Below, one piece after another: positions 16,899-23,608 of a DNA stretch of 64,000 nt (positions within the stretch are counted from its first letter, which is position 1; each line of letters starts with the position of its first letter). The DNA comes from Clostridia bacterium. Its GTDB lineage: Bacteria > Bacillota > Clostridia > Christensenellales > Borkfalkiaceae. The stretch lies in the NCBI GenBank assembly GCA_017399945.1, contig JAFQAQ010000003.1, forward strand, positions 82,604-146,603, read 5' to 3'. The position numbers and the translations under genes are program-made. A model generated the notes under the pieces. It made no database searches, was not told where the DNA came from, and was given only the letters and a program-made list of their open reading frames with translations.

Positions 16899-17678
16899 AT
16901 GAGTTCATTAGATATTATAGTTAAAGACTTAAAAAAACTAGGAATAAAGCAAGGGGATACGGTAATCGTGCATTCTTCCTTAAAGTCTATGGGACAAGTC
17001 GAAGGTGGCGCTGATACCGTTATAGACGCACTTATTGAAGTGGTTGGCAAAGACGGAACGGTTATGTTCCCTGCGCTTTCCTTTTTCCCTTGTTGCAACA
17101 CCCTTAAATTCGATATGCTAAACACACCTTGTTGCGTGGGAGCTATACCCGAAACGTTTAGAAAAAGAAAGGGAGTTATAAGGAGTTTTCACCCCACGCA
17201 CTCGGTTTGCGCTTACGGGAAACTTGCAGTTGATATAACCAAAGACCATAAACTAGACGATACGCCGGTTGGCGAAAACTCGCCGTATAGAAAACTTATT
17301 GGACTTAACGGCAAAATTTTAATGCTAGGTTGTGGACTTAGACCAAACACCTTTATGCACGGAGTTGAAGAAGTTGGTAACGCGCCTTATTGTTTAGGTC
17401 CAACCCAAACTTTTGAAATGACGGACGAGAACGGAAAGGTCGTTAAAAAGGATATTAAAGGACATTATTTCCATCGCCCAGAAGGGAATTTCGTTCAGCA
17501 ATACGACAGAATAACCCAAGTGCTTGATAAAGACGTGGATTATTTTGAAGGTAAAGTTCACGGCGCAACGGCGTATTTGATAAATGCAAAAACCCTTTGC
17601 GAAAAGGCGGCGGAAAAAATGAAAACTTCCCCTTGCTTTTTCGTGGACGACCTTGGTGGTATTTACGATAAAAAATAA
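16899..17678 (+). CDS. AAC(3)-family acetyltransferase
   Basis: A 259-aa protein of the aminoglycoside 3-N-acetyltransferase fold (antibiotic_NAT, PF02522). Typical blocks are GDTVIVHSSLKSMG (about 19-32), GTVMFPALSF, RSFHPTHSVCAYG (about 91-103) with catalytic-site His, and GENSPYRKL. Homologues in gut Firmicutes are often chromosomal and sit with sugar genes, so an acetyl-CoA-dependent amino-sugar or secondary-metabolite role is at least as likely as drug resistance. It is coupled (15-bp gap) to the TIM-barrel isomerase and followed by a terminator. Confidence 0.82.
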   Translation: MSSLDIIVKDLKKLGIKQGDTVIVHSSLKSMGQVEGGADTVIDALIEVVGKDGTVMFPALSFFPCCNTLKFDMLNTPCCVGAIPETFRKRKGVIRSFHPTHSVCAYGKLAVDITKDHKLDDTPVGENSPYRKLIGLNGKILMLGCGLRPNTFMHGVEEVGNAPYCLGPTQTFEMTDENGKVVKKDIKGHYFHRPEGNFVQQYDRITQVLDKDVDYFEGKVHGATAYLINAKTLCEKAAEKMKTSPCFFVDDLGGIYDKK

Positions 17679-17706
17679 AAAAGCCTTGCTAAAAAGCAAG
17701 GCTTTT
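17679..17706. terminator. Bidirectional intrinsic terminator
   Basis: AAAAGCCTTGCT pairs with AGCAAGGCTTTT around an A-rich loop. It starts at the stop codon of the acetyltransferase gene and lies 12 bp beyond the end of the convergent minus-strand membrane gene. Confidence 0.9.
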
Positions 17707-17718
17707 ACTTTTATAAGA

Positions 17719-18102
17719 TTAGTTTTGTTCTTTTTGTTCGCAGTTTTCTTCTTTTTTAGGCTCGGTTGGTTGAGCTGGTTGTTCTTGCGGCTGTTGAACT
17801 TTCTTTTCGGGAATTTTTCTTTTTGTTGGTGTTAAAGATTTTTCCCCTGCAAGATACATTGCTAAAAGCCCAAACAAAACTAGACAAGAAGTTATATAAA
17901 TTAGTATTGGGAAAAATTCCTTATAAAGGAAATTGCATATTGCGGAAGCCGTGTCGCCACCGATAATTAAGGCTAAAAGATAACCGATAAAGGTAAGTCC
18001 GCCTAAAAACAAGGTTATCATTACGCCGTAACCGAAAATGAGTTTACATACGCTAGATATTTTTTTGCAAGTGGTTTTGAATTTATTTTCTTTGTTACTC
18101 AT
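17719..18102 (-). CDS. Small membrane protein next to TRAP permease
   Basis: A 127-aa protein with two predicted membrane helices (about 20-47 and 63-87) and a charged tail rich in Gln, Pro, Glu and Lys (about 92-127). I do not recognise a family. It starts 12 bp after the TRAP large permease with its own AGGGGGTG site, so the two are co-transcribed. Its place matches a TRAP small subunit (DctQ), but DctQ normally has four helices, so that assignment is only a guess. Confidence 0.6.
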   Translation of the reverse strand: MSNKENKFKTTCKKISSVCKLIFGYGVMITLFLGGLTFIGYLLALIIGGDTASAICNFLYKEFFPILIYITSCLVLFGLLAMYLAGEKSLTPTKRKIPEKKVQQPQEQPAQPTEPKKEENCEQKEQN

Positions 18103-18114
18103 AACTACACCCCC

Positions 18115-19473
18115 TTATAGACCTATAATGGGCAACCAACCCATCAAAACGATTATTTGTAAAATAAACTGAGCGGCAACCCACCACATATTATTTTTAA
18201 TCGTCTTATCAAAATCCGATTCGGCAAGAGCCATACCCGTGTAAATCCCAAGACCGAGTGGTGGAGTGATTCCACACATAACCCCACATATACAAGGCAA
18301 CATACCTGCCGCTAAAACGGGGTTTACGCCAACGCTCATTAGCATGGTTATAAAAAGTGGACCAAAGGTAACTACTATGGTAGAACCGGGGATAATCATA
18401 CCCAAAATGCAAGTGATTATGCAAACGACGATTACAAGCCAAAGTTTACCCATGCCGAGGCTTGCAAAAAAGACTTCTAATTCACCGGTAACGTTAAGGT
18501 CGGCGAAAAGTTCGCCAATCATATACCCAAACACGCACACGCCGATGGTGGGAGCAATACTTTTAACCCCGTCGGCAAACATTTTTGCTATTGAGTGAGA
18601 AGAAACTTGTTTTTTGTCTTTTGCAAGTAGGCAAGTGATTATTGCCGAAAGACCTGCAACGAACAATAGTAGCGATTTAGAAAGTTGACTTGCACCTTTT
18701 GCACCTAAACGTGAAGTAAAGAAAGTGTCCTTAAACAAATAGTCCAAAAGGAAAGGCGCGATTATAATAACGGGTAGAAGTAACCCTTGCCAACCAGCCT
18801 TTAACGCGTCCCTAAAACGGGGGAGTTCTTCTTTTGGAATAGGTTTAACTTTATAGCGTTTACAAAAGATTAGCACCATAACAACCCTTTGAATTATAAA
18901 CCATAAGGATAAGCCCCACATTATAATCCAAAATTGACCTTGGCTAACTACTGCTAACGGTGCGGCAACTGCCAACGCTTCAAGGGCGGCTAGAATATTG
19001 TTTGAAGGTGGAATCATGTTTCCTAGATAACTTGAATTGCTTTGGATGTTAGCGGCAAGTTCGGCTGGAAAACCAGATTTTTTCATTGCGGGAATAGTCA
19101 TAACTCCCGTAGTCATAACGTTTGCAGGGCCAGAACCAGAAAGCGCACCCATAAAACTTGCAGCCGCAACGGTTACGTAACCTGCGCCACCGGTAAAACG
19201 ACCGAGTAGCGAAAGAATGATTCCCACGCAACTATCAAGAATTTTGGTTTTTGTCATTATCATACTCATCGCAACGAAAGCAACCATCGAATACAAAAGA
19301 GACGTGGAAAGCGCTCCGTCGATATAATCGCCAACCTTACTCCATTTGCCCGTAACGGCAATCAACACGATAAAACTTAAAAGCACTGCTTCGTACACAG
19401 GTCTTTTGAAAACTATAAACCATACGCATACGACGACTAGCAATATGCCAAGATAAATAAATGCAGACGGCAT
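18115..19473 (-). CDS. TRAP transporter large permease (DctM-like)
   Basis: A 452-aa polytopic membrane protein with about 12 helices. Family signatures include FMGALSGSGPANVMTTG (about 107-123), NMIPPSNN and CGITPPLG near the C-terminus, all typical of DctM/TRAP large subunits or the TRAP-like C4-dicarboxylate family. It would import an organic acid using the ion gradient. No periplasmic binding protein (DctP) is nearby. SD GGAGG precedes ATG 19473 and a consensus promoter lies upstream. A LysR gene lies further upstream on the same strand. Confidence 0.85.
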   Translation of the reverse strand: MPSAFIYLGILLVVVCVWFIVFKRPVYEAVLLSFIVLIAVTGKWSKVGDYIDGALSTSLLYSMVAFVAMSMIMTKTKILDSCVGIILSLLGRFTGGAGYVTVAAASFMGALSGSGPANVMTTGVMTIPAMKKSGFPAELAANIQSNSSYLGNMIPPSNNILAALEALAVAAPLAVVSQGQFWIIMWGLSLWFIIQRVVMVLIFCKRYKVKPIPKEELPRFRDALKAGWQGLLLPVIIIAPFLLDYLFKDTFFTSRLGAKGASQLSKSLLLFVAGLSAIITCLLAKDKKQVSSHSIAKMFADGVKSIAPTIGVCVFGYMIGELFADLNVTGELEVFFASLGMGKLWLVIVVCIITCILGMIIPGSTIVVTFGPLFITMLMSVGVNPVLAAGMLPCICGVMCGITPPLGLGIYTGMALAESDFDKTIKNNMWWVAAQFILQIIVLMGWLPIIGL

Positions 19474-19505
19474 AACAACCTCCTAATTTAATCAGTTCGT
19501 TATAC

Positions 19506-19534
19506 ATTATATAATCAAAAGATTATAATGTCAA
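19506..19534 (-). promoter_or_regulatory. Consensus promoter of the TRAP operon (minus strand)
   Basis: On the minus strand, TTGACA (19534-19529) and TATAAT (19511-19506) are spaced by exactly 17 bp, about 30 bp before the permease start. Confidence 0.85.
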
Positions 19535-19558
19535 TTATTTTTTGGTAAATAAACGTAA

Positions 19559-19586
19559 AAAAACTCCCTTTTTATAGGGAGTTTTG
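19559..19586 (-). terminator. Terminator after LysR gene
   Basis: AAAACTCCC pairs with GGGAGTTTT; on the minus strand it is followed by a run of seven T. It separates the LysR gene from the TRAP operon promoter. Confidence 0.85.
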
Positions 19587-19608
19587 AGTTTTTTATAAAA
19601 TTTTTTAT

Positions 19609-20514
19609 TTACAAAAAGGTTTTTTGTAGCAAGGCTATAAAATCTTTTGCTATTTTTGGTAGGTAAGAGTCCTTTCTATAAACGGCGTAAATATCGCGTT
19701 TTGCAAGGTTTTGTTTTAGGCTAAGGTAGGTTACCTTTTGGTCGCTTTGTTTTTTAGCGCCCGTTGGAATAAGGGCTGCGCCCAAACCCATTTTAACTAG
19801 TTCTAGTTGAACTTCAAGTCTTTTTACGGTGATTTGTGGTTTTATGGTAACGCCGTTTTCTTCAAGTAGCCTATCTAGTGCCGTTTGTACCGTTTGGTTG
19901 CTTTCGCCAACGATAAACTGTTTGCCGTCAAGTTCTTTAATGTCTATAACGGGATAGCGCCTATCCTTTTCGGTTGTTGGGCAAAGGTCTTTTACCCACG
20001 CAGTCGGAAGAGCAAGCGTAAGTTCTTCGTCCATAACTTTATGGGTATTAAAAATACTAAGGTCAACGGGGTGTGGGATAATCGCAAGGTCAAACTCACC
20101 GTGTTCGGCGCCTTCAATTACTTGGCTCAACGTCCTTTCGTCTATAACAAGGTTAACGTTAGGATACAGACGCTTGAAGGGTTGGGCGATTTCTTTTAAG
20201 ATATCGTTAGTTCTAAAATGGGACATACCAACGGTAAGAGTCCCCACCTTTTCTTGCTTTACGTCTAGAAGTTGGTTTTCCAAATCTTTTTCGATAGAAA
20301 GCATTTTTTTGCCCGCTTGGATATAAAACTTGCCTGCATCAGTAAGCTTTACGTATCCACCCGTCCTTTCAAATAGGGGAACGCCCACTTCCGTTTCAAT
20401 CTTTTTAACGTACTGCGAAAGGGAAGGTTGGGAAATATTAAGTTGACTTGCCGCTTTGGAAAAGGACTTTGTTTCAGCCAAAACCATTGCGTACTTTAAC
20501 TGCTTAGTATTCAT
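19609..20514 (-). CDS. LysR-family transcriptional regulator
   Basis: A 301-aa LysR protein. The N-terminal winged helix-turn-helix (SFSKAASQLNISQPSLSQYVKKIE, about 17-40, then GVPLFERTGG) is followed by a substrate-binding domain starting about residue 92 (GTLTVGMS). It may control the TRAP permease immediately downstream or the pyridoxal kinase upstream, both on the same strand. The gene lacks an SD; a TTGCCT-N17-TATAAT promoter places the transcription start at the ATG, so the mRNA appears leaderless. Confidence 0.92.
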   Translation of the reverse strand: MNTKQLKYAMVLAETKSFSKAASQLNISQPSLSQYVKKIETEVGVPLFERTGGYVKLTDAGKFYIQAGKKMLSIEKDLENQLLDVKQEKVGTLTVGMSHFRTNDILKEIAQPFKRLYPNVNLVIDERTLSQVIEGAEHGEFDLAIIPHPVDLSIFNTHKVMDEELTLALPTAWVKDLCPTTEKDRRYPVIDIKELDGKQFIVGESNQTVQTALDRLLEENGVTIKPQITVKRLEVQLELVKMGLGAALIPTGAKKQSDQKVTYLSLKQNLAKRDIYAVYRKDSYLPKIAKDFIALLQKTFL

Positions 20515-20521
20515 ATTAAAA

Positions 20522-20550
20522 ATTATATACTAAAACCTTAAAAAAGGCAA
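20522..20550 (-). promoter_or_regulatory. Promoter abutting the LysR start codon
   Basis: On the minus strand, TTGCCT (20550-20545), 17-bp spacer, TATAAT (20527-20522), then 7 nt to the ATG at 20514. Predicted start of transcription coincides with the start codon. Confidence 0.6.
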
Positions 20551-20564
20551 CTTTAAGATAAAAA

Positions 20565-21386
20565 TTATTTTAACGCCTCAATAAGTTTGGGTAAACTTGG
20601 CTCGAAAATAGCGCCGTACCAATGTTCGGGGTGGTCTTGGGTTTTGGCAATACAATCTAAAACGTAGTTAGCGGCAATACTTGCAGAGGTGAAAGCGTCC
20701 TTACCGTTAAGCAACGCGCCAACGAAAGCAGATGCGTAAATATCCCCCGTGCCGTGCGCGCCTTTGGGCATTTTTTTGTGTTCGTAATACTTATACTCGC
20801 CATTTTCAAATACCACAACACCTGTCGTTTCGGGGGTGTATGATACGCCCGTTAATATAACGTTTTTGCAACCGATTTCCACAAGTTTTTGTAAAATCAA
20901 GTCGATATACGCCTTGTCGTATTCTTGTTTGTATTCAACGCCGGTTAAAAAACAAGCTTCGGTAATATTAGGCAAAAGGTAATCTGATTTAGCGCAAAGT
21001 TTTGCCATTTGTTTAACGAAAGCGTCGTCAAATCCGTAATATAAATTTCCGTTATCAGCCATTGCAGGGTCAACGACCACTTTGCCTTTAACTAATGGGA
21101 TAAGGTCACTAACGTATTCTATTTGTTTGGTGCTTCCAAGATACCCCGTGTAAAGACAATCAAAAGTGATGCCTTCTTTTTGCCAATGGGCGTTAATCTT
21201 GGGTATTTCTTCGGTAAGGTCGGCAAAAGTAAACCCCTTAAACCCGTAAGTGTGTGTGGATAGCACTGCGGACGGCAACACGCAAGTTTCGTGTCCGCAT
21301 GCTGAAAGTATGGGAAGGGCAACCGTTAGTGAACATTGCCCAACGCAAGAGATATCTTGTACCGTTAAAACTTTTTTATAAGCCAT
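20565..21386 (-). CDS. pdxY: Pyridoxal/pyridoxamine kinase (PdxY/PdxK-like)
   Basis: Phosphorylates vitamin B6 vitamers for PLP salvage. The 273-aa ribokinase-fold protein starts with the family block VQDISCVGQCSLTVALPILSACG, carries a VVDPAMADNG segment, the LLPNITEACFLTG motif and the anion-hole/catalytic GAHGTGDIYASAF (about 224-236). The gene is transcribed away from a MocR-type regulator across a 92-bp region with interlocked promoters, the arrangement of PdxR-controlled B6 genes. GGAG SD present. Confidence 0.9.
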   Translation of the reverse strand: MAYKKVLTVQDISCVGQCSLTVALPILSACGHETCVLPSAVLSTHTYGFKGFTFADLTEEIPKINAHWQKEGITFDCLYTGYLGSTKQIEYVSDLIPLVKGKVVVDPAMADNGNLYYGFDDAFVKQMAKLCAKSDYLLPNITEACFLTGVEYKQEYDKAYIDLILQKLVEIGCKNVILTGVSYTPETTGVVVFENGEYKYYEHKKMPKGAHGTGDIYASAFVGALLNGKDAFTSASIAANYVLDCIAKTQDHPEHWYGAIFEPSLPKLIEALK

Positions 21387-21397
21387 AAAAATTCTCC

Positions 21398-21426
21398 TTT
21401 ACAACTAATTACCTTTGTATTATAAT
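21398..21426. promoter_or_regulatory. Interlocked divergent promoters, kinase / MocR gene
   Basis: Plus strand: TTTACA (21398-21403), 17-bp spacer, TATAAT (21421-21426). Minus strand: its TATAAT reads at 21424-21419, with TTACTT 16 bp upstream. The two -10 boxes share four base pairs, so the promoters should compete. ATTAC...GTAAT half-sites flank the shared box and are candidate regulator contacts. Confidence 0.55.
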
Positions 21427-21478
21427 GTAATCGTGGTATTAAGTAAATAATCAAAAACGGAGAATTTTATAAGACCAG

Positions 21479-22528
21479 ATGAGAGAAAAAAAGTATTATT
21501 CATTATATAAAAGCGTTAAGGACGATATAATAAGTGGAAAGTACGCCCCAAACAGCAAACTTCCGTCTAAAAGGGTTATGGCGGATAGGTGGGGGTGTTC
21601 TATCGTAACGGTGGAAAACGCTTACGGCATGCTTTACGAAGAAGGGTATATCGACTGCAAAGAAAGGAGTGGTTATATAGTAAAAAGCGTGCAAGGAATT
21701 GCCCCTTCGGATAAAAGTGGCAAAGTGCTTGACCTTTTGCCTTGCGAAAAGGTAACTAACGAACAGCCGTTTGAATATTCTTCTTGGGCAAAAACGGTTA
21801 GAAAGGTTGTTAGCGAGCGTGGTAGAAGTTTGTTTATAAAATCGCCCGTAGAAGGAATAAGTTTTTTAAGAAACGCAATCGCCCAATATCTTTTAAGGTA
21901 TCGGGACATATTTACCCAACCAAAAAATATAATTATCGGCTCGGGAGCAGAGCAACTTTATGAAAACGCAGTAAAAATTTTGGGTAGAGAACGCGTTTTC
22001 GGTATAGAAAACCCTTGTTATAAAGGGATAAAAGCCGTTTATCAAGGCGAAGGTGTAAAAACCGTCGATTTGGATATGGGAAAGGACGGAATTTTGTCTA
22101 GCCAACTAAAAAAAGATTTTTCGGTTTTGCACGTTACGCCTTTTAACAGTTATCCGTCGGGAATAACGGCAACGGCAGGCAAACGTTTTGAGTATCTTGC
22201 TTGGGCAAACCAAAAACCTGATAGATATATTATAGAAGACGATTTCGCAAGCGAATTCTTTATGCCCGGTCACCCGATAGACTCGCTTTTTTCTACCGAC
22301 GGGGGAAAGAAAGTGGTGTATATAAACACCTTTTCTAAAAGCCTTTCTCCGTCAATGCGTATAGGGTATATGATATTGCCGGACAACTTACTCGACCAAT
22401 ACTACGAAAAATTGGGTGGATTTTCTTGTTCGGTGCCCGTGCTAGACCAATACGTGCTTGCTGAATTTATATCGTCTGGCAGTTTTGAACGCCACCTAAA
22501 CAAAACCCGAAGAAAACTTAACAAATAG
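21479..22528 (+). CDS. MocR/PdxR-type regulator, C-terminally short
   Basis: A GntR-type winged helix (about 1-70, with SGKYAPNSKLPSKRVMADRWG) is fused to a fold-type-I aminotransferase domain (about 85-349) that normally binds PLP; the Schiff-base lysine region FSKSLSPSMRIGY is present. At 349 aa it is about 100 residues shorter than usual MocR proteins and stops at RHLNKTRRKLNK, just where the small C-terminal domain begins. No continuation is seen in other frames downstream. It probably senses PLP and controls the divergent kinase. Function of the short form is uncertain. Confidence 0.82.
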   Translation: MREKKYYSLYKSVKDDIISGKYAPNSKLPSKRVMADRWGCSIVTVENAYGMLYEEGYIDCKERSGYIVKSVQGIAPSDKSGKVLDLLPCEKVTNEQPFEYSSWAKTVRKVVSERGRSLFIKSPVEGISFLRNAIAQYLLRYRDIFTQPKNIIIGSGAEQLYENAVKILGRERVFGIENPCYKGIKAVYQGEGVKTVDLDMGKDGILSSQLKKDFSVLHVTPFNSYPSGITATAGKRFEYLAWANQKPDRYIIEDDFASEFFMPGHPIDSLFSTDGGKKVVYINTFSKSLSPSMRIGYMILPDNLLDQYYEKLGGFSCSVPVLDQYVLAEFISSGSFERHLNKTRRKLNK

Positions 22529-22542
22529 ATAAAAAATTGCTA

Positions 22543-22571
22543 TTGAATTTTTGGTTTTTAAGTGGTAAAAT
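22543..22571 (+). promoter_or_regulatory. Promoter TTGAAT-N17-TAAAAT (extended -10)
   Basis: TTGAAT (22543-22548) and TGGTAAAAT ending at 22571, 17-bp spacer, 50 bp before the YwaF-like gene. Confidence 0.6.
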
Positions 22572-22621
22572 AAAAAAGGCGATTATGCAAGAATTTTATG
22601 GGCTTGCAAAGGAGAAAGTTT

Positions 22622-23413
22622 ATGGATTTTGAATACGTTTTTCACAGTAGTGGGATTTTTGGCTACGGCGAAGAAGGGGATTTTACCTATTGGTCGTTTG
22701 CACATTTTGCGCCCCTTATCGTACTTGCTTTGGCAATTTTTTTGGTTTATCGTTATCGTGAAAAGTTGCGCAACTGGAAAGGGGAAGAAAATTTTAGGTT
22801 TGCCATCGGTTTAACCTTAATTTTGATAGAATTTTTCTATTATTGCAGGCTTTTATACGTTGGAAACGGCGGGAACGGTAAACAGTTGCTTACAAAACTA
22901 CCCTTTGAAGTATGCGAGTGGGCTGCAATTTTAACTGCTTTTATGATTATGAAAAAAGGTAAAAGCCTTTTTCAATGCAGTTTCTATATATGTTTAACCT
23001 TAGGCGTAATTCCTTGGTTTATGCCTGCCGTTATTACCGACGCCGGCCCAACCTATTTAAGATATTATCATTTTTGGCTAGAACATACCTTACCCGTGTT
23101 TGCAGTTTTTTATATGATATTCGTGCACGGGTTCCGTCCTGATTATAAACAAGTGTATAAACCGTTTATATTCTTGGGGGTTTTGGCTGGTTTTGCAATT
23201 CCACTAAACTATGCGATTCCGGATGCAAACTTTATGTATCTTGCATCCGGCACGACGGGTAATTCTATTGCAAACGTGTTGCCACAAAGCATACCCGTAA
23301 GATTATGCCTATTTATAGGTATACTGTGCGTGCTTTTCGCCCTTATTTCTCTACCACAAATCATAAAACAAATTAAAGAGAAAAAGAAAACTGCGCCACC
23401 CGACCAAACGTAA
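22622..23413 (+). CDS. YwaF/TIGR02206-family integral membrane protein
   Basis: A 263-aa membrane protein with about seven helices. The sequence features LPFEVCEWAAI, YHFWLEHTLPVFAVFYM and a conserved His/Glu pattern typical of the TMEM164/YwaF family. The human homologue TMEM164 is an acyltransferase, so a lipid acyl-transfer role is possible but unproven in bacteria. ATG 22622 is chosen for the AAAGGAG site; an upstream in-frame start lacks one. Single-gene unit. Confidence 0.75.
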   Translation: MDFEYVFHSSGIFGYGEEGDFTYWSFAHFAPLIVLALAIFLVYRYREKLRNWKGEENFRFAIGLTLILIEFFYYCRLLYVGNGGNGKQLLTKLPFEVCEWAAILTAFMIMKKGKSLFQCSFYICLTLGVIPWFMPAVITDAGPTYLRYYHFWLEHTLPVFAVFYMIFVHGFRPDYKQVYKPFIFLGVLAGFAIPLNYAIPDANFMYLASGTTGNSIANVLPQSIPVRLCLFIGILCVLFALISLPQIIKQIKEKKKTAPPDQT

Positions 23414-23473
23414 ACGGCAGTAAATTAAAGGGACAATTTAATAAATTCAATGCAAAAATCAAAAAAAAGCATA

Positions 23474-23502
23474 TTGACAGTTTTTTATACCTATTATATA
23501 AT
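23474..23502 (+). promoter_or_regulatory. Consensus promoter for large lipoprotein gene
   Basis: TTGACA (23474-23479), 17-bp spacer, TATAAT (23497-23502). The leader that follows is about 100 nt and contains two overlapping hairpins. Confidence 0.85.
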
Positions 23503-23541
23503 GTATATATAAAACTTAACGACATACTTTTGATTTCTTGC

Positions 23542-23591
23542 GGGGAAGGACTTGAAAGCCCTTCCCCCTTTTAATTAAAAGGGGCGTTTTT
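23542..23591 (+). promoter_or_regulatory. Leader with overlapping hairpins, possible attenuator
   Basis: Hairpin A: GGGGAAGG (23542-23549) with CCTTCCCC (23560-23567). Hairpin B: CCCCTTTT (23565-23572), AATT loop, AAAAGGGG (23577-23584), followed by CGTTTTT. The two share bases 23565-23567 and cannot both form fully; B has the layout of a terminator. Such an arrangement can regulate by attenuation; the signal is unknown. Confidence 0.45.
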
Positions 23592-23608
23592 AGATTTAGG
23601 AGGAATAT

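Noticed and set aside
16899..17678. Acquired aminoglycoside resistance gene
   Set aside because: The family match is real, but the context is a chromosomal metabolic operon with native-looking codon use and no mobile elements; resistance is not supported.
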